DNA from: Streptomyces sp. SKN60
GTDB taxonomy: Bacteria; Actinomycetota; Actinomycetes; Streptomycetales; Streptomycetaceae
Length of the DNA: 64,000 nt
NCBI RefSeq assembly: GCF_026236535.1
Contig: NZ_JAHTMW010000016.1
Location: 110,384 to 174,383, forward strand
Direction of reading: 5' to 3'
Positions 17,507 to 26,124 of the stretch are shown here, piece by piece. The position numbers and the translations under genes were made by a program. Below the pieces are notes generated by a model. The model had not been told where the DNA came from. It made no database searches and saw nothing but the letters and a program-made list of their open reading frames with translations. Position 1 is the first letter of the stretch. Each line of letters opens with the position of its first letter.

Positions 17507-18005
17507 CTGCGGATCCGGTTCGCCGACGGCGGCAGGGCGTCGAGTGGCGGTACCTCGACCACACCGTGGACGGCGGCGAGGTGTGCCGCTCCCGCCCTCG
17601 CCTGGAGCGGCAGCCGGCACATCACCGCCCGGCGCTCCCGACCGGCTTCGACGTCGACGAGGCCGGCCAGACGCACCTCGCGGCGCCGGCCTCGGGGATC
17701 GGTGCGGAGCTGTTCGTGATGGACGACGGCTGGTTCGGCGCCCGCCGCGACGACACCGCGGGTCTCGGCGACTGGACACCGAACCCGAAGGCGTTCCCGT
17801 ACGGGCTGAACCCGCTCATCCGCGAGGTCCACTGGCTGGGCATGCGCTTCGGGCCGTAAGTGGAACCGGAGATGGTCAACCCCGACAGCGAGCTCTACCG
17901 GCGCCACCCGGACTGGATGCTGCACATGCCGAGCCGCGAGCGGACGACCATGCGCAACCAGCTCGTCCTCAACTTCGCCCGCCCCGACGTCGCCGCCTGG
18001 GTCGC
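17507..18005 (+). pseudogene. Decayed GH36 alpha-galactosidase
   Basis: Fragments of one GH36 protein are readable in order: LRIRFADG (17507, one frame), then after a frameshift VEWRYLDHTVDGGE (17539), then GAELFVMDDGWFGARRDD, GDWTPNPKAFPYGLNPLI and VHWLGMRFG. An in-frame TAA (17857-17859) replaces the expected LW of GLWVEPEMV. VEPEMVNPDSELYRRHPDW, RTTMRNQLVLNFARPDV and AAWV follow in the same frame. MDDGWFG and WVEPEMVNPDS are diagnostic of GH36. Intact enzymes have about 700 residues, so most of the N-terminal half and the whole C-terminal half, including the catalytic residues beyond this point, are deleted. Not functional. Confidence 0.9.
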
Positions 18006-18067
18006 AGCAGACCTGCCCGTCCGACCGGCTCCGGGCCCGTCCGCGTCCGCCGGTTAGGGTGAGCGGC

Positions 18068-18739
18068 GTGCGCGTACTGCTCGTCGAGGATGACGAAAAC
18101 CTCCGATTCGGTGTGGCCGCCGCCCTGAGGGCGGCCGGGCTCGCCGTCGACGAGGTGGCCGATCTGCCGCAGGCGGACGAGGCGCTGTTCGTGACCGCGT
18201 ACGACTGCGCGGTGTTCGACCGGATGCTGCCTTCGGGGGACGCGGCGGTCTTCGTCGACGCGCTGCGACGCGCCGGCCAGGGCGTGCCCGTGCTGTTCCT
18301 GACCGCGCGGGACACGGTGGCTGACCGGGTGGAGGGGTTCGCGAGCGGCGGCGACGACTATCTGGTGAAGCCGTTCGCCGTGCCCGAGCTGGTCGCGCGG
18401 GTACGGAGTCTGTGCCGGCGGTCGGCGGCGGTGCGGCCCCCGGTGCACAGCGTCGGCGGCCTGGAGGTCGACACGGCACGGCGGCAGGTCCGGCGGGACG
18501 GTGTGCTGCTGACCCTGACGAGCCGGGAGTTCGCGGTGCTCGAAGTGCTCGCGACCCGCGCCGACCAGGCGGTCTCCCGTGCCGAGCTGATCGAGAGCTG
18601 CTGGGACGAGATGGCCGAGCCGCAGTCCAACGTCCTGGAAGTGCTCGTCTCCCAGCTGCGGCGCAAGCTCGGGGAGCCCGCGCTCATCCACACCGTGCGC
18701 GGGGTCGGATACCGGCTCGCCTCGGACGATGCCCGGTGA
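18068..18739 (+). CDS. OmpR/PhoB-family response regulator
   Basis: This is a 223-aa response regulator. The receiver domain starts RVLLVEDDENLRFG, the phosphoacceptor is D51 (VFDRMLP), followed by VLFLTARDTVADRVEGFASGGDDYLVKPF with the conserved Thr and Lys. The OmpR-type winged helix (about 128-220) has TLTSREFAVLEVLATRAD and SNVLEVLVSQLRRKL. I use the GTG at 18068; a GTG at 18059 is in frame. TTAGGGT immediately upstream looks like a -10 box, so the mRNA may be leaderless. The stop overlaps the kinase start (GTGA). Confidence 0.92.
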   Translation: MRVLLVEDDENLRFGVAAALRAAGLAVDEVADLPQADEALFVTAYDCAVFDRMLPSGDAAVFVDALRRAGQGVPVLFLTARDTVADRVEGFASGGDDYLVKPFAVPELVARVRSLCRRSAAVRPPVHSVGGLEVDTARRQVRRDGVLLTLTSREFAVLEVLATRADQAVSRAELIESCWDEMAEPQSNVLEVLVSQLRRKLGEPALIHTVRGVGYRLASDDAR

Positions 18740-20058
18740 CTTCTCCTCGCCGTCGGCGTTCGCCATGGCGGTCCCGGGAGCACGCCCTCACGCCCACCGC
18801 TCGGGTGCTGCGGCTGCGGCGGCGGATCAGTCTGCTGTTCGCGCTCACCAGCGCCGTCGGGCTGGTCGCGATGGCCCTGCTGGCCGTGCGCAGCGACAGC
18901 AGCCGTTGGCGGGAGCAGCTCGACCACTCGATGGACGCGGACACGAGCTGGGCCCTCGGGCTGCTGGAGACCGACGAGGACGGGCGGCTCGACACGGGCG
19001 TCCTGGCGGAGACGGTCAACACCGACTGCCCGCCGCTCACCGTGCTCCTGGTCGACGCGGACGACCCCGACGGCGTGAGCGTCCAGCACGCGCCGGCCAA
19101 GGCCTGCCTGGACGTGAGCCGTGCGGTGGTCCTGGAGGCGGGGCGCGCCTCCGTGCACGCCGACGACACCCGGGCGTTCGACCGGCGGACGAGGGACGGC
19201 AGGCCGGTACGGGTGTTCGCGCAGCCCTTCTACGCACCCGAAGCCGCCGATGACGCGGGCCCGCAGGGCGTGCTCGTCGCCCTGGCCGACGCTTCCGGCC
19301 CGCGCGCCGACCACGACCGGCTCGTCTGGGCCGTGACGGGCGGCTGCGCCGTGCTCGTCCTGCTGTCCGCGGCCGTCGGGCACGTCTTGTCCGGGCGCGC
19401 GGTACGGCCCGCGCTCGCCGCGCTGGGCCAGCAGGAGGCGTTCCTCGCGGACGCGGCGCACGATCTGCGGACCCCGGCCGCCTCGCTCCGGACCCTCGCC
19501 GAGACGGCGCTGCGCGGCGAGACGGACAGCGCGGACGTGCACCGGCGTACCCTCCGCCTGGCCGAGGGCATGGGCGAGCTGGTCGACGGGCTGCTGACCC
19601 GCGCCCGGCTCATGTCCGGCACGGCCACGGTGGCGCGCCAGCCGCTGCGGCTCGACCAGTTGGTGGAGGCGGTCGTCGACGAGGCGCCCGTGGCGGGGCA
19701 CCGGGTCCGGGTCGACGTCGAGGACACGGTCGTGGTGGCCGATCCCGATCTGGTGCGCCGGGCCGTCGGCAATCTGCTCGGGAACGCGCTCGCGCACGGG
19801 CACGCTCCGGGGGTGCCCGCGGACGTCCTGATCACGGTGAGCCGGGACGGCACGCTGACGGTCGAGGACGCCGGTCCCGGGCTTCCTCCGGAGATCGCGG
19901 GCGCGTTGTTCGAACGGTTCCGCAGCGGTTCGGGTTCCACGGGCCTCGGTCTGTCCATCGCCTCGTGGGTCGCCCACGCGCACGACGGCACGCTCACGGC
20001 GGGGCGCGGGGAACGCGGCGGTGCCCGGTTCGTCCTGCGGTTGCCGACGCAGGACTGA
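18736..20058 (+). CDS. Sensor histidine kinase partner of the response regulator
   Basis: The 440-aa membrane kinase starts at a GTG overlapping the regulator stop. TM1 (about 31-51) and TM2 (about 197-218) bracket an extracellular domain of about 145 residues that contains two Cys (C98 in NTDCPP and C124 in AKACLD), able to form a disulfide. The HisKA box AAHDLRTPAAS has phosphoacceptor H242. The HATPase part shows the N-box AVGNLLGNALAHG, G1 EDAGPGLPPEI and G2 GSTGLGLSIAS. The likely target is the next gene, whose promoter carries an 11-bp-period direct repeat. Confidence 0.92.
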   Translation: MTSPRRRRSPWRSREHALTPTARVLRLRRRISLLFALTSAVGLVAMALLAVRSDSSRWREQLDHSMDADTSWALGLLETDEDGRLDTGVLAETVNTDCPPLTVLLVDADDPDGVSVQHAPAKACLDVSRAVVLEAGRASVHADDTRAFDRRTRDGRPVRVFAQPFYAPEAADDAGPQGVLVALADASGPRADHDRLVWAVTGGCAVLVLLSAAVGHVLSGRAVRPALAALGQQEAFLADAAHDLRTPAASLRTLAETALRGETDSADVHRRTLRLAEGMGELVDGLLTRARLMSGTATVARQPLRLDQLVEAVVDEAPVAGHRVRVDVEDTVVVADPDLVRRAVGNLLGNALAHGHAPGVPADVLITVSRDGTLTVEDAGPGLPPEIAGALFERFRSGSGSTGLGLSIASWVAHAHDGTLTAGRGERGGARFVLRLPTQD

Positions 20059-20128
20059 GGGGCCGGACGGGCTCAGGCGGGGCCGTGTCGGGCCGCGGTG
20101 GCCGAGGGCTGCCGCCGGCGGCCCGCCG

Positions 20129-20146
20129 CCTCAGCAAATCCTCAGC
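20129..20146. promoter_or_regulatory. Direct repeat CCTCAGC with 11-bp period
   Basis: CCTCAGC occurs at 20129-20135 and 20140-20146, separated by AAAT, so one helical turn apart. This is the usual geometry of OmpR-family operators. It lies 48 bp upstream of the hydrolase GTG and just after the response regulator/kinase pair, so it is the best candidate site for that regulator. Confidence 0.55.
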
Positions 20147-20193
20147 ATCCGCGCGTGATCATTCCCTGGACCGACCAGCTACGGGAGTACCTC

Positions 20194-21822
20194 GTGATCC
20201 GCGCCGCCGCACGCCGCCGTCAGGCCTTCGTCATCGCCCTCGCCGTCCTCGGCTCCGCTTCCCTGGCCGCCTGCACGGCCGGGCCCGGCTCGGCATCGGG
20301 ACGTCCGAGCTCGGCGGCCGCCTCCGCGGACCCCGCCGACCGGCCGGACCTGCGGCGCTTCTACGGTCAGAAGCTCGCCTGGCACGCCTGCGGCGCCTAC
20401 CGGTGCGCCGAGCTCACCGTACCGATGGACTACGCGCACCCCGCCGACGGCAAGACCTTCGTCCTGCCGGTGGCGAAGGCCGGCACGGCCTCCGCCGGAA
20501 AGCGGATCGGCTCGCTTCTCTACAACCCGGGCGGCCCCGGCGAGCGCGGTGTGCAGGCGCTGAAGGACGGGCTCGCCGACACCCTGGGGCGCGGGGTGCG
20601 GGAGCGGTTCGACATCGTGTCCTTCGATCCGCGGGGTGTCGGGGAGAGCAAGCCGGCTTTGACCTGTCTCACCGGGGAGGAGGCGGACGGCGAGTCCCCG
20701 GCCTCCGCCGAAGCGCCGCTCTACCCCCGTACCGACGCCGAACGCGCCGATGCGCTCGCGGGAGCGCGGGCGACGGCCGACGCCTGCCGGAAGGCCAGCG
20801 GTCCGCTGCTTCCGCACGTGGGAACCGAGGACGCGGCCCGGGACCTGGACGTGCTGCGGGCGGCGCTCGGCGACCGGAAGCTGACGTACGTCGGGTGGTC
20901 GTACGGGACGAGCCTGGGGACCTCGTACGCCGAGCAGTTCCCGCGGCGGGTGCGCGCGATGGTTCTGGACGGGGCGGTCGACCCGTCGCTGGACTGGCGG
21001 CAGCGCATGCTGGGCCAGGCCACGGGGTTCCGGGACGCGGTCGCGGACTACGCGGAATCCTGCGCCGCCGCGGTCGGCGACGGCTGCCCCGGATCCACCC
21101 CCGGGGAGATACGCGCGCTGATCGACCGCCTGCTGGAGCGGACGCAGCGGGAGCCGCTCACGGTCGACGGTTCCGAGGACGGTCTCGATGCCGCCGGCGT
21201 GGTCTCCGCGCTCAGCCTGTCCATGTACACCCCGGAGTCGCAGTGGGAGGTCCTGTCGGAGGCGCTGCGCGAGGCGGAAGGAGGGGACGGTACGAAGCTG
21301 GCGGCCTTGGCGTGGGGAGAGGAAGACGGCACGGATGGCGAGGAGTCCGAGGACGAGGCGCATGCGGAGTCTGATCCCGGTGGCGACTCCGGAACCACCG
21401 TGCCCGAGGACAACAGCGACGCGGCCCTGATCGCCGTCAACTGCCTCGACGTCCCCCACCCGCGCGACGACCGCGCCTACTGGGACGCCTTGGCCCCCGC
21501 CGACAAGGCCGCCGGTGTCTACGGGACTTCCGGTCTGACGGGCGAGCTGGTCTGCAAGGACTGGCCGGCCGGCACCCAGCGGCCGCACCGGGTCGACGCC
21601 CCCGGCGTGCCGCCGGTGCTCGTCGTCGGTACGGCGGGCGACCCGGCGACCCCGTATGACGAGGCGGTGAGCCTGGCACGGCAGTTCCCCGGCGGCATGC
21701 TCCTGTCCTTCCGGGCGGCGGGCCACACCGGCTACGGCCGCAACGCCTGCGTCGACCGGAACGTCGAGACCTATCTGGTGTCCCTCACGAAGGTCCGGCC
21801 CGGCACGACCTGTGCCCCGTGA
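20194..21822 (+). CDS. Lipoprotein alpha/beta-hydrolase, tripeptidyl-aminopeptidase (Tap/SlpD) type
   Basis: The 542-aa secreted serine hydrolase has a signal peptide ending in the lipobox LAAC (C27). The MEROPS S33-like fold shows LLYNPGGPGERG (oxyanion region), FDIVSFDPRGVGES, nucleophile elbow GWSYGTSLG (S236), Asp in TAGDPATPYDE and His in RAAGHTGYG. An acidic low-complexity insert (EEDGTDGEESEDEAHAE) interrupts the cap. The GTG at 20194 is chosen for GGGAG 7-11 nt upstream and the signal peptide that follows; the frame is open to 20098. Streptomyces uses such enzymes to trim extracellular propeptides and peptides. It is probably under control of the adjacent two-component system. Confidence 0.88.
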   Translation: MIRAAARRRQAFVIALAVLGSASLAACTAGPGSASGRPSSAAASADPADRPDLRRFYGQKLAWHACGAYRCAELTVPMDYAHPADGKTFVLPVAKAGTASAGKRIGSLLYNPGGPGERGVQALKDGLADTLGRGVRERFDIVSFDPRGVGESKPALTCLTGEEADGESPASAEAPLYPRTDAERADALAGARATADACRKASGPLLPHVGTEDAARDLDVLRAALGDRKLTYVGWSYGTSLGTSYAEQFPRRVRAMVLDGAVDPSLDWRQRMLGQATGFRDAVADYAESCAAAVGDGCPGSTPGEIRALIDRLLERTQREPLTVDGSEDGLDAAGVVSALSLSMYTPESQWEVLSEALREAEGGDGTKLAALAWGEEDGTDGEESEDEAHAESDPGGDSGTTVPEDNSDAALIAVNCLDVPHPRDDRAYWDALAPADKAAGVYGTSGLTGELVCKDWPAGTQRPHRVDAPGVPPVLVVGTAGDPATPYDEAVSLARQFPGGMLLSFRAAGHTGYGRNACVDRNVETYLVSLTKVRPGTTCAP

Positions 21823-21879
21823 CGGCCCGTTACGTCACGCAGGCCGAGAGCGCTTCGCAGAACCGTCGTTGCCCCTTAA

Positions 21880-22132
21880 ATCGACAACGCCGAGAACTCG
21901 GCCAAGGTGGAGGCCGTCGAGGCGCTCGCCGTCCTGGCCGAGCAGGCCGGGATCACTCTGATCGAACTGGCCCTCGGCTTCGTGCTCGCCCACCCGGCGG
22001 TCACCGCCTCCGGACGTACTGGACGAGATCGACAGGATCGTCCCGCCGGGCACCACCCTCTCGGCACGGGACGCGGGCCACGTGCCGCCGGCCCTGCGCG
22101 ACCCCGCGGCCCGCCGGCGGCCCCTCGGCTGA
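21880..22132 (+). pseudogene. C-terminal remnant of an aldo/keto reductase
   Basis: Two reading-frame segments match the C-terminus of AKR11/YajO-like reductases. The first is KVEAVEALAVLAEQAGITLI followed by ELALGFVLAHPAVTA (21880-22010). After a shift comes VLDEIDRIVPPGTTLSARDA and GHVPPALRDP to a TGA (22016-22132). The usual stretch of about 20 residues between them (the GPRTMEQL region) is missing, as is all of the N-terminal barrel. This is a degraded fragment with no function expected. Confidence 0.75.
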
Positions 22133-22164
22133 AGTCGAGGATGTCGTCGACCTGCTCGCCGTAG

Positions 22165-23244
22165 TCAGTTGGGGTCGGGCTCGGGTGCCGCTGTGACCGG
22201 GGTCCAGGGGAACGGCGGATCGGGGATCTCGCGTCGCAGCACCGGAGCGATATCCGACTGGAAGAGTTCGAGCGAGGCTCGGTGCTGCGCGTGCGTCAGA
22301 CCGCTCGCGTCGGCCTGCAGGTGGAGCACGCTGTGCCCGAACCGCTCGTGGTAGCGGTGCACCTTGTCGATGATCTGCTGCGGGCTGCCGATGAGCGCCG
22401 AGCTGCGTTCGACGAAGTCCTCCAGGGTGGTGAACACCGGCTCCAGGCCCTGGCTCTTCTGGAAGGCGAGTTGGCCCTCGAACACCGGCCGGTACGCGGC
22501 GACGGCTTCCTGCGAGGTGCGTGCCGCGTGGTAGCCGGCCGTTCCCGCGCCGACGACGGCTCGCGCCGGGTCGTGGCCGTAGTGCTCCCAGCGCTCCCGG
22601 TAGTGGCGGATGAGTGCGGCGTACGGCTCGATGGGGTGGGTGACATTGGCCGAGAAGAGCGGGTCTCCGTAGCGGGCGGCGAGGTCGACCGACTCCCGGC
22701 TGGTCGCGCTGCCGTGCCAGACCCGGACGGGCTGCTGAAGGGGTCGCGGCCAGACCTCCGCGTCGGTCAGCTCGGGGCGGAAGCGCGGCGCGGCGCTCAC
22801 CTTGCCCTGCCGCCAGATCCGGCGGAACAGATCGTAGCCCTCGGCGTTGCGGTCCCACTGGTCCTCGGGCGTGACGTGGAACAGCTCGCGCTGTGCGGTG
22901 CCGTTGCCCTTGCCGATGATCAGGTCGAGGCGGCCCCCGGACAGGTGGTCCAGGGTCGCGTAGTCCTCGTACGCGCGCACCGGGTCGAGCAGGCTGAGGG
23001 TGGTGACGGCGGTGAACAGCCGGATCCTGGAGGTGAGCGCGGCGATGTGGCTGAGCACGACCGGTGGTGAGGAGGAGATGAACGGCCGCTCGTGACGCTC
23101 GCCGACGCCGAAGCCGTCGAATCCGAGCTCCTCGGCCAGCAGGGCGTTGTCGACCACCTCGCGGAAGCGCTCGCTGGTGGACTTCTGTACGCCGGTCACG
23201 GGATCAGGGGCGTGCACGATGAGGGTGATGGCGAGGAATTTCAC
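22165..23244 (-). CDS. Luciferase-like FMN-dependent monooxygenase (LLM), gene 3 of operon
   Basis: This 359-aa (beta/alpha)8 flavin monooxygenase has LLM signatures ALLAEELGFDGFGVGERHE (about 34), VLSHIAALTSRIRLFTAVTT, EDYATLDHLSGGRLDLIIGKG (about 103) and PVRVWHGSATSRES. The family uses FMNH2 and oxygen to attack C-S, C-N or C-H bonds and usually needs a separate flavin reductase; none is nearby. The start overlaps the upstream monooxygenase stop by 4 bp. With two more LLM genes upstream and cysteine dioxygenase, rhodanese and ABC genes beyond, a role in organosulfur (sulfonate or thioether) breakdown is likely. Substrate unknown. Confidence 0.87.
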   Translation of the reverse strand: MKFLAITLIVHAPDPVTGVQKSTSERFREVVDNALLAEELGFDGFGVGERHERPFISSSPPVVLSHIAALTSRIRLFTAVTTLSLLDPVRAYEDYATLDHLSGGRLDLIIGKGNGTAQRELFHVTPEDQWDRNAEGYDLFRRIWRQGKVSAAPRFRPELTDAEVWPRPLQQPVRVWHGSATSRESVDLAARYGDPLFSANVTHPIEPYAALIRHYRERWEHYGHDPARAVVGAGTAGYHAARTSQEAVAAYRPVFEGQLAFQKSQGLEPVFTTLEDFVERSSALIGSPQQIIDKVHRYHERFGHSVLHLQADASGLTHAQHRASLELFQSDIAPVLRREIPDPPFPWTPVTAAPEPDPN

Positions 23245-24629
23245 GACGCCACCCGCTCGTCGCGCACGTGGTCGGGGTGGGCGAGGCCGAGGTGGTCGCG
23301 GAGCGTGGTGCCCGTGTAGTCGTGGCGGAACACGCCGCGTTCCTGGAGCAGCGGGACGACGGTGTCGGCGAACTCGTCGAGGCCGCCGGGGGTGAGGTGC
23401 GGGACCAGGATGAAGCCGTCGGCGGCGTCCGTCTGGACGAAGTGGTCGATGGTCTCGGCGACGGTGGCCGGGGAGCCGATGAACGACTGGCGGCCGGTGG
23501 TCTCGATGACCAGTTCACGAATCGACAGATTCTCCGCGGCGGCGCGCTCGCGCCACTGCCGGGCGACGGCGACCGGGTCGCGGAACGACCGCACGCTCGC
23601 CCGGCCGCGGGCGATGGTGTGCTCGCCGGGGTCCGGGTCGATGTCGGGGAGCGGGCCGTCCGGGTCGTACGCGGACAGGTCCCGGTTCCACACGTGTTCG
23701 AGGTACGTGATCGCCGTCTGGCCGCTGACCTGTTGGCGTCGAACCTCACGGGCCAGCTCCTGCGCCTCGGCGTCGGTGTCGCCGAGTACGAAGGTCGCAG
23801 CGGGCAGGATCAGGAGCTGGTCGTGGGATCGGCCGTGGCGGGCCAGGCGTCCCTTGACGTCGGTGTAGAAGGCCCGGCCGGCCTCCAGCGTGCTGTGCCG
23901 GCTGAAGATGGCGTCGGCCTCGGCGGCAGCGAACTCGCGGCCCTCGTCGGAGTCGCCCGCCTGGAAGATCACCGGACGGCCCTGGGGGCTGCGCGGGACG
24001 TTGAACCGGCCGGCGATGTCGAAGTGCTGCCCCTGGTGGACGAAGGCTCCGGCTCGCGCGTCCTTGAGGAAGATGCCGGACTCCCGGTCGGCGAGGATCT
24101 CGTCGCCGCGCCAGGAGTCGAACAACTCGGTGGCGGTGGACAGGAACTCCTTGGCCCTGGAGTAGCGCTGGTCCTCCGGGAGGAAGCCGCCGCGCCGGAA
24201 GTTCTCGCCGGTGAAGGCGTCCCAGGAGGTCACGACGTTCCAGGCGGCACGTCCGACCGACAGGTGGTCCAGGCTCGCGAACTGGCGGGCCACCTCGTAG
24301 GGCTCGTTGAAGGTGGAGTTGATGGTGCCGGTCAGGCCGAGACGATCGGTGACGGCGGCGAGCGCGGACAGGACGGTAAAGGTGTCGGGCCGGCCCACCA
24401 CGTCCAGGTCGTGTATCCGGCCGCCCTGTTCGCGCAGCCGCAGTCCCTCGGCGAGGAACAGAAAGTCGAACTTGGCGCGTTCGGCCGTCCGCGCGAAGTG
24501 CGCGAACGAGCTGAACTCGATGTGGCTGCCCGCCCGCCGGTCGCTCCACACGGTGGTGTTGTTGACGCCGGGGAAGTGGGCCGCGAGGTGGATCTGCTTC
24601 GGGGGCTTGCCGGTGTTCGGGTTCGTCAT
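23241..24629 (-). CDS. NtaA/SnaA/DszA-family FMN-dependent monooxygenase, gene 2 of operon
   Basis: The 462-aa protein is the typical length of the NtaA/DszA/DmoA group. It has IHLAAHFPGVNNTTVWS, FAHFARTAERAKFDFLFLAEG (about 43), SALAAVTDRLGLTGTINSTF, ASLDHLSVGRAAWNVVTSWD (about 117) and ENFRRGGF. It also has the PVIFQAGDSDEGREFAA segment that contacts the flavin phosphate. The group includes dimethylsulfide, dibenzothiophene-sulfone and nitrilotriacetate monooxygenases. It starts 20 nt after the upstream LLM gene and overlaps the next by 4 bp. A sulfur substrate is inferred from context. Confidence 0.88.
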   Translation of the reverse strand: MTNPNTGKPPKQIHLAAHFPGVNNTTVWSDRRAGSHIEFSSFAHFARTAERAKFDFLFLAEGLRLREQGGRIHDLDVVGRPDTFTVLSALAAVTDRLGLTGTINSTFNEPYEVARQFASLDHLSVGRAAWNVVTSWDAFTGENFRRGGFLPEDQRYSRAKEFLSTATELFDSWRGDEILADRESGIFLKDARAGAFVHQGQHFDIAGRFNVPRSPQGRPVIFQAGDSDEGREFAAAEADAIFSRHSTLEAGRAFYTDVKGRLARHGRSHDQLLILPAATFVLGDTDAEAQELAREVRRQQVSGQTAITYLEHVWNRDLSAYDPDGPLPDIDPDPGEHTIARGRASVRSFRDPVAVARQWRERAAAENLSIRELVIETTGRQSFIGSPATVAETIDHFVQTDAADGFILVPHLTPGGLDEFADTVVPLLQERGVFRHDYTGTTLRDHLGLAHPDHVRDERVAS

Positions 24630-24649
24630 GGTGGTACGGCTCCTGCGGC

Positions 24650-25855
24650 TCAGACGGCGGCGGCGTAGCGGTTCGTGGGGCGGGAGAGACCGAGCAGCCC
24701 CCGGAGGGTGTCTGCCTCGTAGGCGTGCCGGAAGGCGCCTCGGCGTTGGAGTTCGGGCACCAGGCCCCGCGTGATCTGTGCCAGGTCGTGGCCGATCGCT
24801 CCGGGGCGCAACCGGAAGCCGCTCAGGCCCGCCTTGCGCAGCTCAAGGAGCAGATCCGCCAGTTGCGCGGGCGTGCCGGTGAACACCCGGGCGTCGCTGG
24901 TGCAGGCGTCACCCGCCAGGTCGTCCAGGCGAGCCTTGTGGTACTCCGCCGCCTCGGGATCGTCGTCCAGGAAGACGACCAGGTCGCCGAAGATGTGCAG
25001 TCGTTCCTCCGCCCGTCCTGCGGCGGCCTGGGCGGCACGGATCTCGGTGACGATGGCGCGGGCCTGGGCGGTGTCGTGCGGAGTGACGTACCCGATGTCG
25101 GCGGAACGGCCCACCAGTCGGTACGGCACGCTGTCGTGCGCGAGGGCGCTGACGAGGGGCTGGCCCTGCGGGGGCCGAGGGGTGATCGAGGGGCCCTTGA
25201 CGCTGAAGTGCTTGCCCTCGAAGTCGATGTAGTGCAGCTTGTCGCGGTCGATGAAGCGTCCGGTGGCGACGTCACGGATCTCCGCGTCGTCCTCCCAGCT
25301 GTCCCACAGGCGGCGCACCACCTCGATGTGGTCCGCGGCCTCCTCGAAGAGTTCGGCGATCAGGTCCCGGCCGGCCGGGGTGTCCCGGTCCTCGATGCGG
25401 AGGGCCGGGAAGGCGCGTCGTCCGAAGTGCGCCGCCTCGTTCTGTCGTGCCGTCACCTGGACGCGCAGGCCCGCGCGGCCGCCGCTGACGTGGTCCAGGG
25501 TGGCGATCGCCTTGGAGATGTGGAACGGCTCGGTGTGGGTCGCGACCACGGTGGGCACAAGCCCGATGTGCCGGGTCAGCGGTGCGACCCGGGCAGCGAC
25601 GAGGACGGCGTCCAGTCGGCCCCGGACCTGGTCGGTGCGCTCGTCGGGTTCCGTGGGGTGCGAGGACTGCGGCCCGAGCCCGTCCTCGAACGTCACGAAG
25701 TCGAGCAGGCCGCGTTCGGCCTCGGCCACGAGGTCGGCCCAGTAGCCGGCGGTGAGCAGGTCGTGGGGCCGGGCGTCCGGCTCGCGCCACGCGGCCGGGT
25801 GCCAGCCGGTGCCGTCCAGCGCCACGGCGAGATGAAGAGGGGGATGTGCGGACAT
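24650..25855 (-). CDS. LLM-class flavin-dependent oxidoreductase, gene 1 of operon
   Basis: This is a 401-aa LLM flavoprotein. Its N-terminus is LHLAVALDGTGWHPAAWRE, followed by WADLVAEAERGLLDFVTFED, AARVAPLTRHIGLVPTVVATHTEPFH, KAIATLDHVSGGRAGLRVQV and a C-terminal LLLELRKAGLSGFRLRPGA. It belongs to the NtaA-like branch that often sits in sulfur-assimilation islands. It heads the three-gene LLM operon. The 269-bp gap to the rhodanese gene upstream holds a hairpin at 26092-26105, so this operon probably has its own promoter in that gap. Substrate unknown. Confidence 0.86.
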   Translation of the reverse strand: MSAHPPLHLAVALDGTGWHPAAWREPDARPHDLLTAGYWADLVAEAERGLLDFVTFEDGLGPQSSHPTEPDERTDQVRGRLDAVLVAARVAPLTRHIGLVPTVVATHTEPFHISKAIATLDHVSGGRAGLRVQVTARQNEAAHFGRRAFPALRIEDRDTPAGRDLIAELFEEAADHIEVVRRLWDSWEDDAEIRDVATGRFIDRDKLHYIDFEGKHFSVKGPSITPRPPQGQPLVSALAHDSVPYRLVGRSADIGYVTPHDTAQARAIVTEIRAAQAAAGRAEERLHIFGDLVVFLDDDPEAAEYHKARLDDLAGDACTSDARVFTGTPAQLADLLLELRKAGLSGFRLRPGAIGHDLAQITRGLVPELQRRGAFRHAYEADTLRGLLGLSRPTNRYAAAV

Positions 25856-26091
25856 GGCGAAGGGGGCCTTCCTGGTCGACCGTACGGGTCATCGGCCCTC
25901 GTGCGGAGGACGGGGGACGACACCGTCGCCTCCGCTCTTCCGGTTGCTCGTCCGCTCGGGCCGGGGCCTGCCGTACGCTCCGCCACGGCAGGTCTTCATG
26001 TCCTCGCAGCCTAGGCGGAGCCGGACGGACGAAGGTGGAGAGCGTGTTGCGGCTCCATGAAACCGTCCGGGATACGTGAGGGAGCGTCAGG

Positions 26092-26105
26092 CGGCCCTTC
26101 GGCCG
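26092..26105 (-). terminator. Short hairpin after the rhodanese gene
   Basis: CGGCC-CTTC-GGCCG, a 5-bp GC stem with a 4-nt loop, lies about 20 nt beyond the rhodanese stop. The stem is short, so it is only a weak terminator candidate. Confidence 0.4.
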
Positions 26106-26124
26106 TCGTCAAGAGAGGGCCTTC

